A stretch of DNA of 15,516 nucleotides from the NCBI GenBank assembly GCA_904501955.1, contig CAJGCY010000053.1, positions 1 through 15,516 of the forward strand, in the 5' to 3' direction. The notes beneath the pieces were generated by a model. The model made no database searches and was not told where the DNA came from. It was given only the letters and a program-made list of their open reading frames with translations. Position numbers and translations under genes: made by a program. Source of the DNA: an uncultured Akkermansia sp. (lineage in GTDB: Bacteria; Verrucomicrobiota; Verrucomicrobiia; Verrucomicrobiales; Akkermansiaceae). This document shows, piece by piece, positions 7,635 to 15,309 of this stretch (its first letter is position 1; each line of letters begins with the position of its first letter).

Positions 7635-8701
7635 TGCACCATCTTACCACAGGCCTGCCGGTGATAGCGCAGCACGCGCCCGCTGCCCGCGAGTTTATGT
7701 TTGCGAGCCCGCACTGGCTTTGGCTGCTGTTGCTGCTTATCCCGCTGCTGCTCTTGCGGCGGCGCAAGGGAACGGCCGCAGCAGTACAGCACCCCGGGGT
7801 ACGCATCATTGCAGAGCTGCTGCCCCGCCCCTCCACCATAGCGGGCAGCATAGGCCCGGTGCTGGCCGTACTGGCTACGGCGGCCATCATCACAGCGTTG
7901 GCTCGTCCCCAGTGGAAAACCCACCATGAGGAGCCCATTGCCAGCGGCATTGACATCATGATTGCCTGCGACTTGTCCGGCTCTATGGCGGAGCGTGACA
8001 TGGTCATCAACAACCGCCGGGTGGACCGCCTCGTGGCAGCAAAGCACGTGATTGAGGAGTTCATCAAAAACCGCCCGAATGACCGCATGGGCATGGTAGC
8101 CTTCGCCGGCAAGGCCAAGTTGTGCAGCCCCCTCACCATGGATCACAACATCGTGCGCCGTCGCCTGAGGGATTTTTACCTGGCGGAGGTGAACCCCTTC
8201 GGTGAGCTGATTCGCCCCGGTTACATCATAGAGGACGGCACGGCCATCGGCTCCGCCATTGCCTCCGCCGCAACCCGCCTCAATGAGAACAAGGACACGA
8301 AGTCCAAAATCATCATCCTGGTGACGGACGGCATGAGCAACCGCGGCCAAATCACCCCGATAGAAGCAGCGCAGAATGCCGCCACACTCGGCATCCGCAT
8401 CTACCCCATCGCCATCGGCAAAGACCGCCGGCTGTCGCGCAACGTTGCACGCGTGGACACGCTGGATGAGAAGACCCTCAAAGAGATAGCGAAACTCACC
8501 GGCGGCACGTACTACTTAGCGGGCAGCAGTGAGAGCTTGGAAGAGGCATTCCGCAGCATTGACCTGCTGGAGAAGACGGACTCCGCCCCTCGCAAATATG
8601 AGGTGTATGATGAGCTATTTTACTGGCCCATGGGGGCAGCAGCCATCTTGCTGGTACTTGCGGCGCTGGGCATGCTGATATACCCGAGGTCCGCCCCCTG
8701 A
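7631..8701 (+). CDS. batA: BatA: membrane-anchored VWA protein
   Basis: BatA is a VWA-domain membrane protein of the Bat (Bacteroides aerotolerance) system, linked to stress or oxygen tolerance and to MoxR. The 356 residues have two N-terminal membrane segments (about 29-42 and 74-91) separated by a basic loop (RRRK at 43-46). The VWA domain (about 107-310) follows, then a C-terminal membrane segment (332-351). All MIDAS elements are present: DLSGS (114-118), T204 in EDGTAIG and D233 in VTDG. Positive-inside reasoning puts the VWA domain outside the cytoplasm. The ATGATG at 7631 overlaps the upstream stop. Family members usually begin shortly before the LWLL segment, so the ATG at 7697 (MFASPHWLW) is a reasonable alternative start. 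The gene is followed 28 bases later by the BatB-BatC gene. Confidence 0.93.
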   Translation: MMHHLTTGLPVIAQHAPAAREFMFASPHWLWLLLLLIPLLLLRRRKGTAAAVQHPGVRIIAELLPRPSTIAGSIGPVLAVLATAAIITALARPQWKTHHEEPIASGIDIMIACDLSGSMAERDMVINNRRVDRLVAAKHVIEEFIKNRPNDRMGMVAFAGKAKLCSPLTMDHNIVRRRLRDFYLAEVNPFGELIRPGYIIEDGTAIGSAIASAATRLNENKDTKSKIIILVTDGMSNRGQITPIEAAQNAATLGIRIYPIAIGKDRRLSRNVARVDTLDEKTLKEIAKLTGGTYYLAGSSESLEEAFRSIDLLEKTDSAPRKYEVYDELFYWPMGAAAILLVLAALGMLIYPRSAP

Positions 8702-8729
8702 TAACCGACACAACACCACCCCTACGCAC

Positions 8730-10796
8730 ATGAGTTTTCTATATCCGTACGTTTTGCTTGCGCTCATCCTCCCGCTGCTGCTGGGGGTGGGGCTGGTGGT
8801 GCTCAGCCACTACCGCAAAAACAACTGGCAGCAGCTCGTCTCCGCCGGCCATAGGGCAAAGCTGGTGAAGCCCACCTCCGTGTGGCACTCCACCGTGCCG
8901 GCCATCCTCCTCTTTTTGGCCATGTGCAGCTGCATCATAGCAGCGGCGCGCCCCTTCAACGGCTACCGCAATGCGGAAGCCTCCGTGAACGGCCGCAACC
9001 TCATCATTGCTCTGGATATCTCGCGCTCCATGGAGACGCGCGATGTGGCGCCCTCACGCTTAGGGGCAGCGCGCTCCGCCGCGCAGATGCTCATCGATGC
9101 CCTGCCGACGGATAAAATCGGCTTGATGATATTCTCCGGCGAGGCGGAGCTCACCGTACCGCTCACCTATGACCACGCAGCCCTGCAAGAGATACTCAAC
9201 CGCGTGAACCGCGATTGGGAAAGCTACGGCGGCACGAATTTGGAGCATGTGGTCAACATTGCGCTGGAGGACTTTGCCCAAACAGCCCCGGATGGCACCA
9301 ACGCACTGGTAATCATCAGTGATGGTGAAGACACCATGGATTTTTCATCGGAATTGCTCAGCGAAGCACGCAAAAAGAACCTCCTCATCATCACCGTAGG
9401 CGTGGGAACCCAGGGCGGTGGCCCCATACCGGATGAAAACAGCGAAAACGGTCTCTGGAAAGACCGTGACAACAAACACGTCATCAGCAAACTGCAACCG
9501 CAGATGCTCAACCGCTTGGCGCAAGAGACAAACGGCTCCTACTTCCTGATGGACGGCAGTACGGACATCGCCGCCTTCGCCAAAGCAGCCACGGAGAGGC
9601 TGAACCGCCATGAGGAGACCTTCTCCGTGAATAAAACCCCGAATGACATGTATGAATACTTTGCCGGCTTGGCACTGTTGCTGCTGCTGGCGGCCATCAT
9701 CCTCAAAACACAGTGGAAGCGCATGCCCGTGCGCCCCTCCGGCAGCACCTTGTTGCCCGTGGTGGTAGCATGCCTGCTGCCCCAGGCATTCGGCGCACCG
9801 GATGAGGAATCCGTGGATGCCTACGCACGCGCGGCGATGGAACAAGCAGCCGGCAACACGGAGCAGGCGCGCGTGGCGTTGTCGGAAGCGCTGATGGATG
9901 CCGACCCCCGCATGCAGGCAGCAGCCATGATGGCCCTGGGCAACCTGAGCGCGGAGGATACCTTTGCCGACTTGCGCAAACTCTACGCCGCGACGGAAGA
10001 ACAACCCGCCCCGCAGCCCACGATTGAGCAGCTGGAGGATATCATCAAAAAACTGGAAGCAGACCGCCGCTATTTTGAAGACGCCCTAGTCATGCAGCCG
10101 GATTTGGCCGCAGCAAAAGCTAACTGCGATAAGCTCAAAAAGCTCGAGGAGGCCATCAAACAAGAAATTGAGCGCCTGAAACAAGAGCAAAACGAACAAA
10201 ACGAGCAAGACAGCCCCCAAGACCAACAGCAGGACGGCAAGCAAGACCGGCCGCAGGATAAGCAGGACGACCAACCGCAGGACGGCGAGCAAGACCAACC
10301 GCAGGACCAACAGGGTGACCAACCGCAGGACGGTGAGCAAGACCAACCGCAAGACCAACAGGGCGACCAACAGGGCGACCAACAGCAGGACGGTGAGCAA
10401 GACCAACCGCAGGACCAACAGGGTGACCAACAGCAGGACGGTAAGCAAGACCGGCCGCAGGACCAACAGGGCGACCAACAGCAGGATGGCAAGCAAGACC
10501 GACCGCAGGACCAACAGGGCGACCGAAAGCAGGACGGCAAGCAAGATAAGCAAGGCGACCAACAGCAGGATGGCAAACAAGACCAACCGCAAGAACGGCA
10601 GGGTGAGAAAGAAGGCCGGCCCCGGCCGCAACAGAGCGAGTCTGCAGCAGCCCGCCAACAGCGCCGCGAGCAGCAACGCGCCTACGACCTCCTTAACATG
10701 AACCGCGACGAAGAAGACGAAGGCCAGTCGCGCAGGCTTCAACGCCATTACGAATACTCCACCGGGCAGCGCCGCCGCCCCAATAAAGATTACTGA
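8730..10796 (+). CDS. BatB-BatC fusion: VWA membrane protein with TPR-like and Gln/Asp-rich tail
   Basis: Residues 1-330 are a BatB: membrane segments at about 5-25 and 56-73 flank a basic loop, and a VWA domain (90-300) has MIDAS residues D96, S98, S100, T169 and D198. A third membrane segment lies at 310-326. After a basic stretch (KTQWKRMPVRP, 326-336) comes a second hydrophobic segment ending AFGAPDEE (353-360) that looks like a signal peptide. The rest resembles BatC: helical repeats, including a TPR-like YFEDALVMQPDLAAAKAN (448-465), a charged coiled coil (466-492), a long Gln/Asp-rich repeat tract, and an end segment YDLLNMNRDEED typical of BatC C-termini. At 688 residues it is about twice a normal BatB, so I read it as a gene fusion. 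No Shine-Dalgarno precedes the ATG. The stop overlaps the next start (TGATG). Confidence 0.9.
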   Translation: MSFLYPYVLLALILPLLLGVGLVVLSHYRKNNWQQLVSAGHRAKLVKPTSVWHSTVPAILLFLAMCSCIIAAARPFNGYRNAEASVNGRNLIIALDISRSMETRDVAPSRLGAARSAAQMLIDALPTDKIGLMIFSGEAELTVPLTYDHAALQEILNRVNRDWESYGGTNLEHVVNIALEDFAQTAPDGTNALVIISDGEDTMDFSSELLSEARKKNLLIITVGVGTQGGGPIPDENSENGLWKDRDNKHVISKLQPQMLNRLAQETNGSYFLMDGSTDIAAFAKAATERLNRHEETFSVNKTPNDMYEYFAGLALLLLLAAIILKTQWKRMPVRPSGSTLLPVVVACLLPQAFGAPDEESVDAYARAAMEQAAGNTEQARVALSEALMDADPRMQAAAMMALGNLSAEDTFADLRKLYAATEEQPAPQPTIEQLEDIIKKLEADRRYFEDALVMQPDLAAAKANCDKLKKLEEAIKQEIERLKQEQNEQNEQDSPQDQQQDGKQDRPQDKQDDQPQDGEQDQPQDQQGDQPQDGEQDQPQDQQGDQQGDQQQDGEQDQPQDQQGDQQQDGKQDRPQDQQGDQQQDGKQDRPQDQQGDRKQDGKQDKQGDQQQDGKQDQPQERQGEKEGRPRPQQSESAAARQQRREQQRAYDLLNMNRDEEDEGQSRRLQRHYEYSTGQRRRPNKDY
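10242..10610 (+). repeat. In-frame 48-bp tandem repeats encoding a Gln/Asp-rich tail in BatB-BatC
   Basis: Imperfect units begin with CAAGA at 10242, 10290, 10338, 10398, 10446, 10494, 10542 and 10578. Their lengths are 48, 48, 60, 48, 48, 48 and 36 bases, followed by a partial unit. Each unit encodes a 16-residue pattern like QDQPQDQQGDQQQDGE. Length differences are multiples of 12 bases, matching a shorter internal module (GACCAACAGGGC), so the frame is always kept. The product should be an unstructured, strongly polar stretch. Strain-to-strain length variation is expected. Confidence 0.88.
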
Positions 10797-13363
10797 TGCC
10801 CCCCGCCATTATGAAATACAGACTTGCATTCATCATATACCTGCTGCTCATGCTGTGCTGCCCCGCCCGGGCAGATGCCACAGCCGTGTGGTCCACCAAC
10901 GCCGCGCTGCCGGGAGAAAAGGTATTGCTCTTTATCCTGCGTGAAAACAAGAGCACGGCGAATCCCACGCGCATCAAAAACGTGGATCACGGGCGCGTGG
11001 TCAATGGCTCCTACCAAGGCCAAGTGAACGAGAACGTAGCCATGCAAGATGACGCCGGCAACCCCGCCGGCAGCATGGAGGTATGCGCCCTGCTCATTGA
11101 GGCAGGCCGCAGTGGCACCGTGGAGTGCAACCAAGTGGAAGTCACATACTCCACCGGGCAAAAAGAGATGGTGAAGGTACCGCCGCTGCCCGTCTACACC
11201 ACGGCAAAGGTGGAATGGCGCACAGTGGAAAGCTCCGGGGGTAACAACAGCGAAGAGCAGCCGACTACCTTCGGCACCTTCTGGATGACCACGCCCGAGG
11301 AATACTACACCGGGCAGTGCATCAAGGCCTCCCTCAAACTACTGCTGCCGCAAAGCTTTGTCAACATCACCCAGCTGCCGCAGGTAGTCGCGGCGAATGT
11401 GAAGGCGGAGCAATTCCACTTCCAAGCTAACGGCGTGCTGGCAAAAATGATGGAGCAGTGGCTGCCGCTGCGCAACAGAACCGTGCAAGCCCGTGGGCAA
11501 AAGTGGTACGTGCTGGACCTCGCAACCACCCTGGTTCCCCTGCCCGCCACCAACAATGTCCATGCGGATTATGATGTATACGTCAGCATCCCCTGCTCCT
11601 TCCGTGAGACGCACACCATCACCTCCCGGCAGACTCCGGGCTTCAGCTTCAGCAGCACCACGGTGCAAAACATCAACAAAACGCTGAAGCTCCCCAAGCT
11701 GGCGCTCAGCAAACCCCGCCCCCTGCCCCCCAACCCGCCGGCAGATTTCACGGACTTGGTGGGCCAATTCAGCATCTCCACGACCACGACGGCAAAAGAC
11801 CTCGCCATGAATGAGATGATAGAGGTGAGCATCACCGTGCGCGGCAAGGGCGCAATGGAGCTGCTTACCTGCCCGCAGGTGCAGGATGCCGAGCAGTGGA
11901 AGCTCATGTCACCCACCCGCAACATCATCACCACCCCCACGGGCGAGGTGAGCGCCGTTGTCTTCTCACAAATGATGCGCCCCGTAGCGGAGGTAAGCGC
12001 CGTGCCCTCCTTCAGCTTCAGCTATTTCAATGATGAAGAGCAGGAGTACAAAACTGCCGCCAGCACCCCCATCGTACTGCCGTGGCGCCAAACGGAGGCC
12101 AGCGGTTCCGGCCAAATGGTAGCCGGAGGCGCTGCCCCGCCCCCTGCGGGTTCCGTACCCGTGGCTGAGCTGACGGACATCTACCACTTCATGCCCACCG
12201 CTGCAGAAGGTGGCAAGAGCGTGAGCCTGGAGCTGCCGCGCGGGCTGTGGTACCTGCTGTACCTGCCCGGGCTGGGCATCTTCGGGTGGTTACTGGGGAG
12301 CCACCTGCGCAAGAAATGGCTGCTCAAGTCCGCTGCCCGCCGCCAAGAGCGCACCCTGCATGCCTTGGCAGCAGAGCCTGACGCCATAGCATTCCTCAAG
12401 GGCATAGGCTCCTTTATTGAGAGCAACATACCCACGGCAAAGAACAACCCGCAACTGCAGGCCATCTTGCAAAAGCGCGATGCTGAGGTGTTCCGCCCGG
12501 ATGCCGCTCCCAGTGTCACCCCGGAGGAGAAAGCCGGCATGCTGCGCAGCGTGCGCAAGGCATTGTCCGGGCTGGTACTCCTCGCCATGATGCTGTGCGG
12601 GCTCAGCCACGCCACGGCTCAGGCCCAGGAAGACGCTGCACAGCAAGCCTACCGAGCCGGCCAATACAGCAAGGCCTTGCAACTCTTGGAGCAAGAGAGC
12701 ACACAGGCGGACCCCCCCCGCAACAAGGCAGACACCCTCTACAACATCGGCAACTGCTACTACAGGCTCGACAAACCGGGACAAGCAGCACTGTATTACG
12801 CCCGAGCCCTGCAAGAGGAACCCGGTTTTGCGGAGGCGGAGGCAAACCTGGCCTTCATACAGCGCAAAGAAGGGGCAATCCTGCCGCACAAAACCACCAC
12901 GGAAGAGGTATTCACCTACCTGAGCGCTCAGCAACTCTGGCTCACTACGGTCATTTGCACGGCAGCCCTACTGCTGAGCATTGCGCTGGGCGTATGGTTG
13001 GGCACACGTTACCGCACCGCCACGCGCATCGGTACGGGCATTTTCTTCGTACTCAGCTTGCTTTGCCTTGCGGACTACGTTTATTATATGACCCGCACCG
13101 TGCCGGACCTCACCGCCACACCGCCGGACAGCCTCGCCTACATCACCACAGCCACCACTGCCCGCACCGCAGCGGAGGAGAAAGCCGCAGCCGTTACAGA
13201 ATTACCGGCCTCCACCCCGGTGCGCTTGCTCTCACAGCGTGGCAGCTGGAGCTATGTGGAAACCTTCACCGGCGTACGCGGGTGGATACCCACCGGCGCA
13301 GCAAGCACCCTCAGCCCCGCCGGGCAAGAGAGCGAACCCGCGCTCATCATCAGCTTCAAATAA
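10796..13363 (+). CDS. BatD-BatE fusion: oxygen-tolerance domain plus TPR and SH3-like domains
   Basis: Residues 1-28 form a signal peptide (cleavage likely after ARADA). Residues 30-470 are a BatD-type extracytoplasmic region of beta domains; DFTDLVGQFSIS (317-328) with VSITVRGKGAMELL (344-357) is the recurrent BatD pattern. A membrane segment (484-502) and a basic stretch (HLRKKWLLKSAARR, 503-516) follow. A second signal-peptide-like segment comes next (585-610, hydrophobic core then SHATAQAQ). The remainder is BatE-like: TPR repeats (about 611-690, YNIGNCYYRLDKPGQAALYY), two membrane segments (713-736 and 748-765) and a C-terminal SH3-like domain (about 799-840, ending VRGWIPTGAAS). At 855 residues it combines the usual separate BatD and BatE. 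The ATG at 10796 overlaps the previous stop by one base. An internal ATG at 10811 would give an even more standard signal peptide. Confidence 0.9.
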   Translation: MPPAIMKYRLAFIIYLLLMLCCPARADATAVWSTNAALPGEKVLLFILRENKSTANPTRIKNVDHGRVVNGSYQGQVNENVAMQDDAGNPAGSMEVCALLIEAGRSGTVECNQVEVTYSTGQKEMVKVPPLPVYTTAKVEWRTVESSGGNNSEEQPTTFGTFWMTTPEEYYTGQCIKASLKLLLPQSFVNITQLPQVVAANVKAEQFHFQANGVLAKMMEQWLPLRNRTVQARGQKWYVLDLATTLVPLPATNNVHADYDVYVSIPCSFRETHTITSRQTPGFSFSSTTVQNINKTLKLPKLALSKPRPLPPNPPADFTDLVGQFSISTTTTAKDLAMNEMIEVSITVRGKGAMELLTCPQVQDAEQWKLMSPTRNIITTPTGEVSAVVFSQMMRPVAEVSAVPSFSFSYFNDEEQEYKTAASTPIVLPWRQTEASGSGQMVAGGAAPPPAGSVPVAELTDIYHFMPTAAEGGKSVSLELPRGLWYLLYLPGLGIFGWLLGSHLRKKWLLKSAARRQERTLHALAAEPDAIAFLKGIGSFIESNIPTAKNNPQLQAILQKRDAEVFRPDAAPSVTPEEKAGMLRSVRKALSGLVLLAMMLCGLSHATAQAQEDAAQQAYRAGQYSKALQLLEQESTQADPPRNKADTLYNIGNCYYRLDKPGQAALYYARALQEEPGFAEAEANLAFIQRKEGAILPHKTTTEEVFTYLSAQQLWLTTVICTAALLLSIALGVWLGTRYRTATRIGTGIFFVLSLLCLADYVYYMTRTVPDLTATPPDSLAYITTATTARTAAEEKAAAVTELPASTPVRLLSQRGSWSYVETFTGVRGWIPTGAASTLSPAGQESEPALIISFK

Positions 13364-14368
13364 ATGAAAAAACTCATCTGCCGCTGTTTGCAAGTCATGC
13401 ATGCCTTAGTGCTTGGCATTGCCTTGCTGTGGTGCGCGGGGCTGTGGTGCTACCTGCCCATCAGCCTCATAACCGTAGCGGCAGTAGCCTGTGCTTGGGG
13501 TGCGCTTTACCTGCACCGCCGGCGCCGCCCACAGCACACGGCTGGCTGGCTTTGGGCGCTGGTGGTATGCTGCATCACCACCTTCTGCGCCCTGCCCGGC
13601 CCCGCTCAGGTGCAGTGGCAACGCTCATGGGCGAAGGCGCCCACCTTCGAGCTGAACCACACGAACAATACCCTCACCGTGCACAACCTGCGCGACTTCC
13701 GCTACCGCTCTGTGCAGGATTTTGATTCCGTATACCGCACGGAGCACTATGATTTGAGCCAACTCACCGGCGCGGACTTTGCAGAGTGCCACTGGGACGG
13801 CATGGAAGCCATTTGCCATACCATGATGAGCTTCCACTTCGCGGATGGGCGCAACCTGGTCGTATCCGCGGAAACCCGCCTGCCTGAGGGCGTGGAGCAA
13901 AACGCCATCGGTGGCCTCTACAAGCAATACGGGCTGCTTTACATCTTCGGCACAGAGGATGACATCTTCCGCCTGCGCACGGACTACAGGCACGAGGACC
14001 TTTACCTCATGCCGCTGCGCTGCACCCCGGCGCAAGCGCGCTCCATGCTGCTGCACTTCGTGAGCTTGCAGCAAGAGACCGCCCGCAACAACACCCCTTA
14101 CAATACCGTCACCCATAACTGTTCGACCGGCCTCATCAACACCTTCGCCGGTATTAACCCGCACATGACGGACGGGCATTACATGCTGCCCATTCACAAC
14201 GGCTCCATCTCGCGCATCCTTTTTGAGAACGGAGCCTTCCAATCCCTCCCCGGTGAAACATACGATGCCTTCCGCCGCCGCACCTACCTCGGCTACGACA
14301 TCATGCCTGAGCAGCAGCACCAATCTTATTCCCAAGCCATCCGCGCAAAAATCACCCCGCAGCACTGA
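13364..14368 (+). CDS. DUF4105 / Lnb N-terminal periplasmic domain membrane protein
   Basis: The 334-residue protein has three N-terminal membrane segments (about 13-30, 32-50 and 62-80) with HRRRR (51-55) marking a cytoplasmic loop, so residues 85-334 should be periplasmic. That domain has the DUF4105 pattern: ICHTMMSFHFADGR (150-163) followed by VVSAETR, and later YNTVTHNCSTGLINTF (246-261) with the presumed catalytic H251/C253 environment. DUF4105 corresponds to the N-terminal part of Lnb, a lipoprotein N-acyltransferase described in Bdellovibrio. Here the membrane spans are N-terminal and none follows the domain, so the same activity cannot be assumed. A cysteine-protease-like or other acyl-transfer role is possible. 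The ATG directly abuts the stop of the BatD-BatE gene with no Shine-Dalgarno, implying coupled expression as the last gene of the Bat operon. Confidence 0.8.
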   Translation: MKKLICRCLQVMHALVLGIALLWCAGLWCYLPISLITVAAVACAWGALYLHRRRRPQHTAGWLWALVVCCITTFCALPGPAQVQWQRSWAKAPTFELNHTNNTLTVHNLRDFRYRSVQDFDSVYRTEHYDLSQLTGADFAECHWDGMEAICHTMMSFHFADGRNLVVSAETRLPEGVEQNAIGGLYKQYGLLYIFGTEDDIFRLRTDYRHEDLYLMPLRCTPAQARSMLLHFVSLQQETARNNTPYNTVTHNCSTGLINTFAGINPHMTDGHYMLPIHNGSISRILFENGAFQSLPGETYDAFRRRTYLGYDIMPEQQHQSYSQAIRAKITPQH

Positions 14369-14462
14369 GGGAAAGCGCCATCGTATGCCTGTCGCCAATG
14401 CGTCTCTCAGGGCTTGATTTCTCGTCCTTTATGAAAAAATACCGATAGTCGTTATATTTTTC

Positions 14463-14491
14463 TTGAAGTATATCTGTTATTATAGTAATAT
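14463..14491 (+). promoter_or_regulatory. Promoter-like sequence in the spacer after the Bat operon
   Basis: TTGAAG (14463-14468) is followed after 17 bases by TAATAT (14486-14491). The surrounding DNA is much richer in A and T than the rest of the window. It points toward a hairpin terminator about 60 bases downstream with no open reading frame between, so it could drive a short RNA. AT-rich DNA gives such matches by chance. Confidence 0.3.
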
Positions 14492-14537
14492 ACCCCCGCT
14501 CCGGTCAGGCCGCCTACAAAGACGGAAGACTGCTGAG

Positions 14538-14589
14538 AAAAAGCACCGCGGTGCATCGGAGGTAATCCGGTGCACCGCAACGCGTTTTT
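14538..14589. terminator. Bidirectional terminator hairpin between the Bat operon and purN
   Basis: A 13-bp stem pairs 14548-14560 with 14566-14578 (one T-G wobble on the plus strand) around a five-base loop. It is flanked by AAAAA (14538-14542) on one side and TTTTT (14585-14589) on the other, as expected for a terminator working in both directions between converging genes. The T-runs begin five to six bases beyond the stem on each side, which is slightly far. A perfect 12-base palindrome (14543-14554) overlaps the left arm. Confidence 0.65.
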
Positions 14590-14619
14590 AGGAGGGAGTA
14601 AGGGAGCACAAGCTCCCGA

Positions 14620-15195
14620 TTACAGTCTGGAAAGGGCGGAAAGAATGGCGGCCGGGTACAAGATGTGCTCCTGCACCTGAATGCGCGCGTGGAGGGACTC
14701 CGCCGTATCCCCCGGCAGCACGGGTACATAGGCCTGCATGAGGATTTCACCGGTATCCATACCGGCATCCACATAATGCACGGTGCAGCCGGCCTGCTTG
14801 GCTCCGGCCTCCAGCGCCTGCTTCCACGCCTCCACCCCGGGGAAAGCGGGCAGCAGCGCGGGGTGAATGTTCAGGATGCGGTTCGGGAAGGCGGAAAGGA
14901 GGGGCTCTTTCACCAAGCGCATGAAGCCCGCAAGGCATACCATGTCCACCTTCAGCTCCTGCAACTTTTTAGCCACAGCCTCCTGCACCTCCAGGGGGAA
15001 CTTGTTTTTGAAGCCGCAGCAATCTATCACCTCGGCAGGTACCCCGTGTTGGCGAGCGCGCTCCAGAATGTAGGCATCCGGGTTATCAGACAGCACGATA
15101 ACCACCTCTGCATCCAAGCGGCCATCTTTGATTGCATTGAAAATAGACTGGCAATTACTGCCGGAACCGGAACCAAGTACAGCAAGACGTATCAT
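14620..15195 (-). CDS. purN: Phosphoribosylglycinamide formyltransferase PurN
   Basis: PurN uses 10-formyltetrahydrofolate to formylate glycinamide ribonucleotide, the third step of de novo purine synthesis, in the cytoplasm. The 191-residue length is normal for a single-domain PurN. The phosphate-binding loop is LGSGSGSN (7-14). The catalytic triad known from E. coli (N106, H108, D144) appears as N109 and H111 in ILNIHPALLP and D147 in VDAGMDTGEI, a constant offset of three. The ATG at 15195 has only a weak upstream TAAGG. A poor promoter match (TTGCAT, 17 bases, TAAGGT at 15233-15205) ends nine bases before the start. It stands alone, convergent with the Bat operon and separated from it by a bidirectional terminator. 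Confidence 0.97.
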   Translation of the reverse strand: MIRLAVLGSGSGSNCQSIFNAIKDGRLDAEVVIVLSDNPDAYILERARQHGVPAEVIDCCGFKNKFPLEVQEAVAKKLQELKVDMVCLAGFMRLVKEPLLSAFPNRILNIHPALLPAFPGVEAWKQALEAGAKQAGCTVHYVDAGMDTGEILMQAYVPVLPGDTAESLHARIQVQEHILYPAAILSALSRL

Positions 15196-15309
15196 AACAC
15201 GAGTACCTTACCCCACTCTGCCACAGAATGCAAGCCTATTCCGGCTTCTGATTCCCTTTTTTGATTCGTCCAAGGGTAAATACGAAAAAGCGATGTTAAC
15301 GTTTATACT

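Noticed and set aside
10070..10748. Two long minus-strand frames (Cys/Trp/Ser-rich and Leu/Val-rich) opposite the BatB-BatC repeat tract
   Set aside because: The repeats have lengths divisible by three, so any frame that is open in one unit stays open through all units. The products are artefacts of the repeat.
14443..14462. A/T-rich imperfect inverted repeat AAAAATA / TATTTTT as a terminator for the Bat operon
   Set aside because: The stem would consist only of A-T pairs with a long loop, and the GC-rich hairpin downstream is a much better candidate.
14505..14545. GGTCAGG followed by GGAAG, reminiscent of the SRP (4.5S) RNA domain IV
   Set aside because: The 3' side needed for the symmetric loop (AGCAGCC) is absent and no GGAA-type tetraloop stem with the correct spacing can be formed.
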